From Brachypodius melanocephalos (Eukaryota; Chordata; Aves; Passeriformes; Pycnonotidae), in the NCBI GenBank assembly GCA_013398615.1, contig VZSR01003807.1, forward strand, positions 16,446,237 to 16,510,236: DNA of 64,000 nt. The letters are read 5' to 3'. The number at the start of each line of letters is the position of its first letter. Position 1 is the first letter of the stretch. This document shows positions 23,901-35,100 of the stretch, piece after piece. A program made the translations under genes and the position numbers. The notes beneath the pieces were generated by a model. It did not search any database, was not told the DNA's origin, and worked only from the letters and a program-made list of their open reading frames with translations.

Positions 23901-24351
23901 AACCAAACATCAAGATTTTAAGGCAGATAGAGGGAATGGTGACAGTAATCAGATACTACCTCTAGGTTACTTTTGTGCAGAGGCAGGTGCAGCTTGGAGG
24001 AGGTGAGTTGGGCTCATGGCTGCACCCTCTCTTGCTATAGAAATGAGCTGTGAGTGAGCAGCCCAAAGAGATTTTTAGTTTTATAAGAAGCAAAAGAATG
24101 TGTTCTTTTGTGAATTTCCCACTTATACCGCATGAGTTGCTGCTGCCAGACACCCTTGGACGTGTGTTCAACAGGCAAATAAAAAAAAGTTTGCAGGATG
24201 GTCCATGAGGGAGGGAAGCAAAAATGCTTCTGGCTCAGGAAGTCTGCCCTTGCTACACACAGTGCTTTGAGAATCAGATGGCATCGGTGGGGTCAGCCCT
24301 GCTGCTAAACAGGGCACCCTGCCCAGAAGGTGCAATTGCAAACTGCATAAC
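20960..24351. other. Interval between SLC22A1 and the SLC22A relic
   Basis: This is where exons 4-11 of the minus-strand relic would be expected. Reading the minus strand I found no LLYYW, PESPRWL, VLYQGL, CSSLCDIGG or LLPETKG equivalent. No other gene is supported. Confidence 0.6.
21021..21026 (+). terminator. SLC22A1: SLC22A1 polyadenylation signal AATAAA
   Basis: Canonical hexamer 62 bp after the stop codon, implying a very short 3'UTR. The cleavage site was not determined. Confidence 0.65.
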
Positions 24352-24506
24352 TGGGGACATATCCTGTGAGCCAGCCTCCCTTGCTGGCCAGGCCCTGGAT
24401 CAGCTGGGATGTCACTGTCCAGCTGTAGCTCAGTGCAAAGGCCATCAGAACCCCTGAAACTGGATTGATGAGGAATGTGACCAGAAGGCAGAGTTTGACC
24501 CCAAAC
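24352..24506 (-). pseudogene. SLC22A2: Relic exon 3
   Basis: Minus-strand acceptor ctccacag, 155 bp, no stop, followed by GTTATG where a donor should be. Translates as RFGVKLCLLVTFLINPVSG, VLMAFALSYSWTVTSQ and LIQGLASKGGWLTGY. It shares 26 of 52 residues with SLC22A1 exon 3, and LIQGL plus GWL-GY point to OCT2. Confidence 0.9.
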
Positions 24507-25795
24507 CTGTGGAGGGAAAAAAAAGAGAAGAAGGAGGCTCAGCTCCTGGAAGGGTAGGGGGCAAACCAAAGGGCTTGAAGAGGCTGGACAGAGTGTCTGT
24601 TAATTTTGAGGATTCTGTATCTCCTCTTCCCTTTGCAACATTAACCCGTGGAATTTCAGGGAACTCCCTTGTCTTGTGTTTTCAGGTCGTTTCTCACTTT
24701 TGGTTCATGACTTGGCCAAGGAATTCAAGATTGCTCTGACATGGCTTCTCAGCCCATCTTTCAAAGCTGCCATAGCTTTATAATGGGGATTTGTTTGCTC
24801 ACTGTGATCTTTTCACATTTTCTTATCAACCTTGGCTGACTAGGGAGCTCTTCTTGAATAGGCCTTTGTACATCCCTGTTATTTGTCATCCCCTTTATCA
24901 CTGTGACTCACGGATAGTCAGACATGGAGGCCTTCCAAAAGAAACAAGCTGACTGGAACACTGGAAAGGCATTTGATTTCTAGCTGACAGAGATACATAT
25001 TTGGTTACAAGTATGAATTATAAAAGCCATTAAATTAGTCAACATCCACTAACAAAAATAGCACAATAATAAATACCAGCCAAAATATGTGTCTTTTGTT
25101 TTCCACAGTAACATCAGCACTCCCATCACTCAATTTCATCCTCTCATACAGATATTTTTCACTTGCCTTAAAATTCAGCCCATGAGAACCTCATCAGACC
25201 ACATTTGAGACTTCTGGTTTTGTTTATACCCTGAGCACAATACACCCTGGTTGTGGTGTTTTGTGTCACTTTTGGGTGTTCCCAGTGCAGGAGCAGCAGC
25301 GAGCTGGGACAGGGTGGTGTGAGCAGAGTGAAGACCCCTTAACACTCTGACACGTACATGTTTTATCTTAGGAGGAATTATACCCTACTCCCCCATGTCT
25401 TTTCATACTCCTGCTTCACAAAAAGCCTTCGTAAAAAGATCCTTCAGTATTTTGACAGAGAGAGAAAGACAGACAGAAGAGCATATAAATGGCCATGAAT
25501 TTGGAAGCTCTGGTTTCTGTTGGCTCTCACCATCATATGGTGGCAAGAAATACTTTTGCTAGGGAACATGATTGCCTGGAAAGGTGATCTGAGGAGTGGT
25601 GCTTCTGACAATCACGGAATCTGCTCTCCGCTATTTCATGTCCTGATATGCCTGGATGAGGGTGCATCATCACCCAACCTTCACTTCTGGGAAAAAGGAT
25701 GGAATGCTTTCAAGTTTACTAGGAAATTAGTCAGAAAACAAGAACTTGGATTTAAGGGAATGACAGGATGAGGGAGGCAACAAATGTTTCTGATT

Positions 25796-25817
25796 AAAAC
25801 AAAACAAAACAAAACAA
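25796..25817. repeat. Microsatellite (AAAAC)n
   Basis: Four to five perfect tandem copies, within intron 2 of the SLC22A relic. Confidence 0.9.
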
Positions 25818-27197
25818 AGATCTTCCAAAATGCGTGTGAAAAAAAGCCGAAATTGTCATAAGCTTGTCCACTTTTGTCCTTGAAATCAGAGAACTCCATC
25901 CCAGGACAGAAGACTGGATGTAGGATTTTTGTGGTACTGCTGTAGCCATTTGATGTCTTTCACCCAAGAATTTCTTTTGCCTAAGGTGTAGCCACACACA
26001 AGATGTGGCCACCAAGAGTTACTTCAATAAACCATTATCTACTGATGAAAAATCCATTTAAGCAGAAAGCTTATAAAAAAGCTGGTCTGGTTCACTGGCA
26101 GTACAGTAATGATTTAATGAGGATGGGAAAGCAAGCTGTCCAATCTGTGCATTGATGAGCTTCTTCACAAGCAGATTTGTCTGCACAAACTATCTGATGG
26201 TGTGTTTGCCTGCACTGAAAGTAGGGAACAGGGACCAATGAGACAAACACAGTTTCATCCTAATTTTGTGACACTGCAGAAGTACCACAGGCTATGTCCC
26301 TTCCCATAGACCCTTCCCCTTGGAGGAGCAGGACAGTGAAAAGAAGGGAACAATAGCAATATCTGTTCAACAGAGACAATATTGGGGCAGCCTTGGGAGG
26401 AAAAGGCTACTGAGAATACAAAGTAAAAAAAAAAAAAAAATTCAAGACAGATTGGATCTCAAGAAGGATTGTTCACTCCCTGTTACCTCCATTTCTTCAA
26501 ATTCCAGTATCATCCTCCCTTGTTATTTTACTGACAAATGTGGTAAATATGCAGATGTAAGTCAGCTACAAAGCACTAAATTTGTTCAGAGTTCTAACCT
26601 AATAAAACAATCCACTGGGCAGATATATGGCACAATGATAATTGTGATGGTAGAGAGGAAATGAGGGACAATAATATCTACAACTGGCTAAATACAGACT
26701 CAGTTGAGAAAAAGAAGGAACAAATAAAATTTAGGAAGGAACAACTGCTTCCATTTCTGTATCTGAGAAAAACTTTCCTATGTTGAAATTGATTTACGGC
26801 CATCTGGATACTGTTAAAATTAATGTGAAACAAATTTATTGCAAAGATGAGAAAATTGTTCTTGATGCAAGGGTTGAAATTTCATCTTGGACCCTGAGCT
26901 TGCATTGCAGTTTGCACCTGTGAGAGAAAACAAAGTCTCTTCACTCCGTGAATTCTGCAGTGTTCTAAAAGGTGGAGTGAACCTTGGCATTTTTGTGGAT
27001 TCTTGGGTCACAACAGCCTTTGAAAGTAGGACCTTAGAAGCCACCACCCATCTCCCTTTTGAGTGACACACAGATCTACTCCATCAGGTTTTGGTTGCAT
27101 TTATTTTCTTCCCGAATTGAGAATGTTGTTCAACAACAGCAGAAAGCAAATAACCAGAGGAAAGAGTTCACCTCATACCTGTGTACACACCACCCAC

Positions 27198-27301
27198 CTG
27201 TCTGCTATGAGGCCAACGCTCATGGAGCCAAAAGAAAACCCAGCATGCACACAGGACTGGGAGAGGTCCAGCTTCCCATAGTCCTTGCACACCAGATTAA
27301 A
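27198..27301 (-). pseudogene. SLC22A2: Relic exon 2
   Basis: Minus-strand acceptor cttacag, donor gtgggt, 104 bp, no stop. Translates as FNLVCKDYGKLDLSQSC and VHAGFSFGSMSVGLIAD. It matches SLC22A1 exon 2 at 81 of 104 bases and about 22 of 35 residues. FNLVC and GSMS agree with human OCT2. Confidence 0.92.
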
Positions 27302-28781
27302 CTGTAAGGGCAAACACATGTAGAAGCTATGGGGCATTCACCACAAACCATGGCTGTGTGAGAAGGAAGAAAACCAATGACATCAACTAGAAAACAGAGG
27401 GAAAGAGACCCTCTATCCTCTTAAGCTGACATCTGCAATACATCCCGTTTGGATATTCCCCACCCTTGTGAAAGTTAAACCAGGAAAATGGTTGCATAAC
27501 GACACATAAGGAGAGTGAGAAAGGGAGGAAAACTCTGAAAGAACAAATAAAAAAGTTCAGAAAAATCTCGTCCTCTTGTCATCACCCATCTGCTTGAAAT
27601 TTGGAGGACGCTTGGAGCATCATCTCCTTCCCAGATGCCAAGACCTGGCTCAGAACATGTATTTCCTCTCTGCAAAAGCTGTGCCAGTTGAGAGAGATGG
27701 ATGTGCTGCCCTGAGCCCTGTTGGGTGGAGCCAGGAGCTGGGATGTCCCTCACCCCACTAGCACTGGCAAAAGGCCCAGGATTTGGCTGGCTTTTCTCTG
27801 AAGGGAATGGGTACTGGGGAACTCACTTTTGATTTACAATTAACAAGTTGTCAGAACACACCCAACAAAGGGAGGAGGGCAAATTAGTAATAACTTCTCT
27901 ACAGCTGGAAATATTAGACTCAAGTGTAATTAGCCTTCAGCCCAGAAAGAAGCATGAATGTATTTGGCTGCTTATTTAATCTCCTTCTAGCCCAGACGAG
28001 TTTGCTGGGGCCATACCAAACAGCTCAGCTTGGTTTTCCTGGTGTGGAGGACAGCTCTTTTCTGTCCCAGCCCATCTATCCCAAGGGAAAATGAGATGGA
28101 CTTGCTTTGTAACAGTGATTGATGATAATGAAGCAAGGAAATATGAACGCCCTACCCACAGAAGCTGTGAAGTATCCAGCAATGCACTTTTTAAAGATTA
28201 AGTTACACAAACATCTGCTAGGCGCAGTTTAGGTGTAGCTAAAACAGATTTGGCAGTGGAGGGGAAGTAGAAGAGGTCTTTTTGGAGGTCATTCCTACAC
28301 TTCAGGTTACTACACAGCTTTAGGACAATTAGTACTTGTTTGCATTGGTTTTCATAGTCTATATTATCTGTTTTAGATACTGTAAATTGAGATAAAGGAA
28401 CACTGCTGTTGCTAAAGCATTTTATGAGAACTGTAGCTCTATCCTCTGCCTCTTGCTCATTATGGATGAGTATCTGGATTATCACCCAAAAGTGCAGTTT
28501 CTCAGTTTGGGCTATGGGGTACTACCCTCAGTTTAGTGATGGAAATAATAATTATGAGAACAGCCATTGATGACAAGATTGCAGTATCATGCTGCCAGAA
28601 AAAGCAATAATTTCCCCTTGTTTGTGTACATGAATTTTTGCCCTAAGTTCCCAGCAGGTTCTGATACTGAGTGTTCATGAGCAGTCAGACTGTGCACCAA
28701 AAGCAAACTTTACTAATCCAGAGTATTCCATCTTTAACCTGTGCAGACAGGAGTGGTTTTTGTGGACAAGCTATGCCTTCC

Positions 28782-29192
28782 CTCTGTCACGATAGAGCTC
28801 CCTGGGGTGTCGTAGACCCAGCCATCCCGGCAGGGACCGAGGGGCACGCTGCTCCCGCTGCCCCCCAGGCTGCCCAGGGGGTCAGTGCAGCTGATGCCTG
28901 TGGCGTTCCAGTCCACCTCGTACCTCCTGCAGCGGCTGCTGAAGCTGGCCCCGTGGCCATCCCACTCGGGAACTGTGTGATTCAGCTGCTCCTCCAGGCT
29001 CCAGCCACACCGCTGGCTCAGCTCAGCCACCCCGGGGCTGGAGCAGCGATGCTCAGGGGTGAACCCAAAGAAGACGACCCCCACGTACACTGGGGTGAAG
29101 GAAGCGGATAACAAACACAGGACCAAAAAGGTTTGCTTCTGGAACCTGTCAAATTCTCCAACGTGCTCTAAAATGTCATCTAGGGTTGGTAT
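28782..29192 (-). pseudogene. SLC22A2: Relic exon 1: near-identical inverted copy of SLC22A1 exon 1
   Basis: 411 bp without indels. It differs from 10759-11169 at three bases: codon 1 ATG to ATA, codon 78 AAT to GAT (Asn to Asp), and codon 103 ACC to ACT (silent). Similarity begins at the start codon and ends at the exon boundary; the next base is G, then sequence unrelated to intron 1. The donor position reads GAG/GGAAGG. The frame stays open past the lost donor for 15 more codons. Confidence 0.95.
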
Positions 29193-32100
29193 CTTTGTGT
29201 GTCACAAATCATGAAAGTATCTAACTCAGCTGCTTTCCAGGGCTTCGGCTTTCATTGCAGGCTTAAATAAGAGCCAAGGTGTTTGCTTTAAACTCACAAA
29301 CAGATAATTAGGTAACTTTGTCAATTGTCAAGTCACACATCACAACTTTTGTTTCTTAAATGCCATTGCTACACACACTTTGGCTCTTTCTTTTTTGGCT
29401 TCTGTTGTTAATTAATATATGACACACTTGAAATGCAAGATCTGGAGACTGTTTCAGTCTATCACTGAGAATCTGCCAGTGCACAGTATGGGGCAGGTGG
29501 TGATTACTCTGTCCAGTATTTTCAGAGGCCATAAATACTATTAAAGCGATATAATCCTTTTCCTCATGTGCATATACAACTGGAGAATCTTAACTTTACA
29601 GTGGACATAGATGACTGCTTGTATGCTCTTCTGAGGGAATAGGAGAAAACAATACAGCAAAATCACAGGAGGGCAGATTTCTTTTAGCCACTTAGTGGTT
29701 AAAGAATAGTCTTGTGCCTCAAATGGGAAGCAGACCAGTCACTGCAGTATGACTTGGGGCCTCTGAGTCAAACTGATCTTGCAGGGGTTCACATGCAGCT
29801 GACACACACTCAGGGAGCTGAGAGAGGCCCTGAGATTGGTCATGAGCCCTTGCATGCCCATCCTGCCCTCTGCCTCCTGCCCTGCATCCTGGGGATGCAG
29901 AGGGTAGAGACTGCTGCAAGATGCAGCCCCATCTCACAAAGAGTTTGCAGCTATTTGATGAGAATTTATTAGACAACGCTAATGTGTAAATGTGTGATTA
30001 AGCAATGGAGACATCCTCAGCCTCCTTTACTTGAGAGGGTGATTAATGTCATGTTCCCATGGCCATGATTGCATAACATCCTTTCATATTATTGCTCATT
30101 TCCTCCAACGATGGAGGACTGGAAGAGGTTCAGTGCAGCTGAACATCAAAAGCGTGGATTTGGACAAAAAGCATCTATGGGTAATATCTGCCTGAAAAAT
30201 TTCTGCCATCTTTCTGTCATCTGTAAATCTTTCTAAGCCAGACAAAGACTCTGTAACTTGGTTAGTGCTTCTGAAGGGAACCTCTGAGCAGCCTGCTGTT
30301 CCTGGGTTAGTTTTCCCCTGAGGAGCACTCTGTGACCTCTCTGAGTTTTATGAAGCACAAAACTAGATAACAAGGAAAAACAGAGTTGATAAGTAATAGA
30401 ATATTTAAAAGAGCTATTAAAAACAAGCACTCTTGAGTTGCAATGACCAGCATTCCTAGGAAATGTCATAAATCACAAACAGGACTGCTCCTTTACAATA
30501 AACATCTCTTACAGCTAAGAAAAGACCAACCCTCTGACTGTGTACAACTGAAGAGTTCACCTATCTCCGTTCAGCCTGGTTCCATTAGAAGCAGAGAAGG
30601 CACTATTCCCCCTGTTAATGTTCAAGGAGCTCACTGCACCAGCAGCTTTTAAACCTTGCACCCTCCTGCACACAGACCACTCAGCAGTGCACGTATTTGA
30701 TGCAGTGGTTAACAGCTAAAGCCTGTCCCAGCCAAAACTGATTTAAGTGTAACGAGAAGTGCGTAAACTCTAGAAATCTGCTTTACTCCCTTTCCTAATT
30801 CTGCCTACTGTAGTTTCATGCTGGAGAAAGCAAGAAGAGAGCTGCCAGCATGGCATTGACACACCAGTTATGCTGGCAGAAAGGCTGTATTACGATTAAT
30901 GCTATTTCTTCTGGAAAACCTTCGCTGTCACTTGAGTATTCTGTTTAATCACCAGGAAGCAAAGTGTTGTCCTACAGTGGGAGTGACCCATGAGTAGCTT
31001 CACATGTTGCAGGTTGTCCAGAGGTTTTGGCTGCTGTCATCCAAGCTGCCCTTGAACAATCCTGACCAGGCTCTCTCCTGTGTATGGTCTCACCAGTCTT
31101 TGGGGAGCTGAGTGGTCCATCCCACCAATATAAAGGCAAGTGACTCTTGTCACCTGGACATCCCTGAGTATGTGATGTCTTTAAGATGTTTTTAGCATGG
31201 GGTTTTTCCCACTTTGCTGGGGACAGAGCAGGTAGGGAATATGCATGCAGTTCTGCTGGTGGATCTGAGTGCATGTGAATGGAGGCAGCATGAGAGCTTG
31301 CCAGGGTGACATCTGTGCTGAAAAACCAAACATGACTGTGCATGGGCTCAAGCACTGTCTCATAGCCACAGTGCTTCATTTTACCACCCTCCCCAGTACT
31401 GTTTTGCCTGATTCCTGTTAGCACCTCACAACACCCAGGCAGGTCTGGAGAGGTGATGTCAGGCAGGCTGTTTTCGGTATTCAGGAGGGAAAAACATCAC
31501 CCTGACTGGGGATGGTGTACACAGAGGTGAGCCATTGCCTCCAGCCTTCCCATTTATTAGCACAGTCGCAGCACAGCATTAATCAGCCCATAACAGGTAA
31601 TTCAGCCACATGAGAAAAGGAAAGAAAGCCTGAGTAGCTCTGTTAGCAGAGGGCATCTGTGTCCCTGACAGAAGACCCATATCACTCTGCAGGGGCAGGT
31701 TCATGAAACACTGTCAAGTGTGACAGGTTTGCTGGGTGTAATCAGTAATCCCTTCAGTCTGCAGTAGTGAAGCATTACCATGACTGCTTTAAAACAAGTC
31801 AGCCTTCAAAAGCTGGGGTAAACGTTCCTGTACTCTGACCTTCCTGAGCTTTAGATGTAGGCTCAAAGGGTTGGTGAAATGTGAACAAAGCCAAGCCTAC
31901 CACAATCCTGTAAAAAAATGACAGATGAAATGCATACTGATAATGATTGTATAAATAGCTGTTGGCTGCCAAACAATAGCCCCAATTCAAAGATCTGAAA
32001 GCATCTTCTCATGAAATCACTCATGAAGACTGAGAAACTAAGGCAGAGAGATCTAGCAGGTTAGCTTTTCAGAGAAGCTCGTTCTCAGATCTTTGAGAAT

Positions 32101-35100
32101 TTAGGCTAAAACAGATTGCTAGAGGTGCCTTACACAGATTTTCACATTCAGACTTCCCCACCATGAGCATGCTGACATGTTGTCCTACAAACCTTCTTGC
32201 ATGAGTAGCCTTTCTGCATTATCTCCTAGTGAGTAATTTTTTTCATCCCTGGCACTCAGCGATGATTTTGGTTCAGTACTTACCTGTGTATTTGGATCTT
32301 ATCATAGCTCTGTTTCCTGTGAACATATCAAAAACATAGACTTATAACAGGGAGCTCTGAGCAGGCTGTCTGTGATAATCACGTGCTACTATGTGCCTGA
32401 GCAGGACATGCTTAATTCAGAGGAATGTGATGGAGAATCACTGGAAACATCCATGCCAACAGCAAATCACACACCCACTGAGCCTGTGCGTTGGGGTGCA
32501 GGTGCTGCAGCCAGGCTGAGCCAGTCTGGTTTCTTGGTGCAAAGGCCCCATCCCCTTTCCTACAGCCTGTTGTGGCCCTTGTTGGTCCTGCACATGATAA
32601 ATTGGGTTAACTTGCTAAGTAGACAGAGGCCAATCCTATCTGCAGTAGTAGGTTGTAGGGACTCAGTGAAGGGGTGAGGAAAATTCAGCAGAAAGCAAGA
32701 CATAGGATCACATGGCTCGATCTGCTGGGAGAAGGAAGCTGGAAAGAAGAGGGAAGAGGCAGGATGTGACAGAAAAATCATCTGTCTTGTAGTTTTTGGT
32801 AAGGTTTTGCCTGGGCCAATGTCAGCCATGCAAGAGCTGAATATGTAACATCTAGTTACCTCTGGATATATACATATCCAGACGTGAAGCAGGAGCCTAC
32901 AGTGGTGCTTAATGGCAGATCTGTGCACCCACAGCTGCTAATAACAGCTGGAGCTTGGGTCATGGGATCTCAGCTCTTCAGGTCAGCACTGAGAGCTAGA
33001 AATCTAAGAACTAACTGTAGAGGGAGCCTATGCACCTTGTTTTTAGGCTGCTCAAGTTATTTCGAAAGGCTCATGTTTGCACTTGGTATTTATTTGCACC
33101 GTGAGAACTTATTTTATAACTGAGAGAAACAAAGTGTACTTTATGGTTGGCTCATATACCAATAACACATTTTTCTTAGATGATAATTGCACTATATTTG
33201 GCAAAACCCTCTAGTTTAAGACTATTTGCATCTAGATCCAACAGTCACAGCTTGAGCTCATTTCTTCCTTGCACATTAATTATCACTTGGTATTGTGCAA
33301 CCTAGGAATATCTCCCTTGGTGACAAAGGCAGCTCAGTGCACAGTTCTTACTCCTCAGCTTCTGCCGTGGCACAGAGCATGATGTGTTCATGGAGTTTGT
33401 CCTCTGGAGGTTTCATTTCTGCAGTCATGAGGTGACATGGCTTTTGCCAAGACCAGGAGCATGCTGAGCTGCTGTACCACTGGCACTTGGCCTCGTGGGC
33501 TGCTGGAGTGCTGTGTGAGCACTCTTTGTGAAAGGATAAGGATGCTTGCACTGCCCAGGGAGAGGGAAATGGCCCTGGGGCAGCTTGGCTTCTTTTGAAC
33601 TTGTGCTGTGGTCTGTAGGGTCCTGTTGCTTTGTTCTGGCTTCCCAAGGAGATGGCAAGGTCACCCCAAAGTGCGCTTGGGGTTCATAGAGCCGCTCTTA
33701 TCAAAGGGTGCACTGATAACAGCTTACCAAAGTGAGCAAAGGAGTCCAGCCCTGTAACTCCTGGCACAGAGCCCAGAGGGTGTGCCAGGCACCTCAGGAA
33801 AAAAGCACAGGTTCTTTAAAATGCTGATCAGAGATTTTTCCTGAGCCCACCCAGCCATCCACTTCACAAAACTCCTCCAAGAGCTGTCTGGAAGGGGTAA
33901 CTACATCTATCAGCAGAGTCAAGGATGGAGCTGGGCAGACCAGCCTTCCCAGCTCTGGGATGTCACAGCACAGGTGCAGCACATGCCATCCACGGTTATC
34001 CCTGTGTCTCTATCCAGCCTGACATCACAGCCACCCAGACTGGGAAGTCCATGGCTCCCAGGGCTTCAGCTGCCTGTTTAGCAGCACGGTGTGACTGCAG
34101 AGAACATGCCCCATCCCCAAAGAGCTGGCAGTCTAAGGCTTAGGTTTGTTATTTCTTTTGCACAGTCAGCCTGCTGATACCTGCTACAAAGATAGCAGGA
34201 CCTGCCTGAGACAAGCAGTGCAAACAGTTTGGGCATTACAGGGCTGGATCCTGCCCAGAGGACTTGATAAACAACCAAGGCTGGGGTGAACTGGGGACTG
34301 AGGCTGCATCATAACGCACATTTCTGCTGGTGGGGAAGGTAGGCTTTGCTGTCATGACATGCTGGGTAACTGCACCCAAAGCTACCTGTCAGGGGCTGAG
34401 GTGGTGCCTTTTCACTGTTCTCAGCCTGGACATGGTCACTCCTGAGTTGGTTTAAGCACATTGACTCCTTCTGTCCCATGTGTAGAAGCTTCTTTTGGAC
34501 AACCAGCTCTGCAGGAGTGGGAGTTGCTTCATGCCTGGATAACAAGGAAGGGGCAAGTTAAGTAGTGTCATGTGAAGCACAGCTCAAAGAAAGCATGTGA
34601 ATTCAAAAGGTAAGAAAAAAAAATAGGAGAAAGCAAACCAGCAAGTAGTAAGAAGGCTTGCAGTTTGGAACTGGCCCTGTTCCAAGACTTTAGAAAGTAG
34701 TTAATTACAAACATTTAATTTTGCAGTAAGGTCTTGGGAGTGTAATTGTTTAACAGGTTGCTAGATTACACATATCAATCACGTACTTACTGCTGTGCTC
34801 AGGCAGGGTATGACAGCTGCACAGCCCGAGGTGAGGCATGGGGCCATCCCTGGCACCTCACCAGGCTCAGAGCCGGACCAAGAGCGGTGGCAGGGCTGGA
34901 GGCTGTCCTGTGGGGGTCAGAGCAGGGGTGTCCTGTTCCCACCTCTGCAGGTCTCTGCTCCCAGTGCTGCTGCTCTGAGCAGCCCAGGAGGAGTGAGGGT
35001 GACCAGGGAGCAGCACATCTTATAGCTGTTTCCATCATCAGGGGGCTCCAGATCCCTGCTTTCTGGAGCTCTGTGCTGGCCCACGCCTTTCTCCACCTCC

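Larger units (their letters stand above)
24352..29192 (-). pseudogene. SLC22A2: Inverted SLC22A relic, SLC22A2 by position; exons 1-3 only (span)
   Basis: Minus-strand remnant of a second organic cation transporter gene. In order it has exon 1 (28782-29192), exon 2 (27198-27301) and exon 3 (24352-24506), with exactly the family lengths of 411, 104 and 155 bp. Location and orientation match mammalian SLC22A2, which lies inverted between SLC22A1 and SLC22A3. Exon 3 residues LIQGL and GWLTGY resemble human OCT2. Breaks: the ATG is ATA, the exon 1 donor is GG not GT, the exon 3 donor is a weak GTTATG, and the RFGRK motif reads RFGVK. Exons 4-11 were not found. Exons 2 and 3 have no stop codon and keep good acceptors. 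Exon 1 is almost identical to that of the intact gene while exons 2-3 are diverged. A functional transporter is very unlikely; a residual non-coding transcript cannot be excluded. Confidence 0.87.

Noticed and set aside
20960..24351. Exons 4-11 of the relic
   Set aside because: I read the minus strand for the family motifs and splice patterns and found none convincing. Remnants too degraded to see by eye are possible.
28671..29111. Plus-strand open frame of 146 codons
   Set aside because: It is the antisense of the GC-rich relic exon 1 and has no known protein motifs.
28782..29192. Relic exon 1 as a processed retrocopy
   Set aside because: No 5'UTR, no exon 2 joined to it and no poly-A tail, and genuine intron-separated exons 2 and 3 follow on the same strand.
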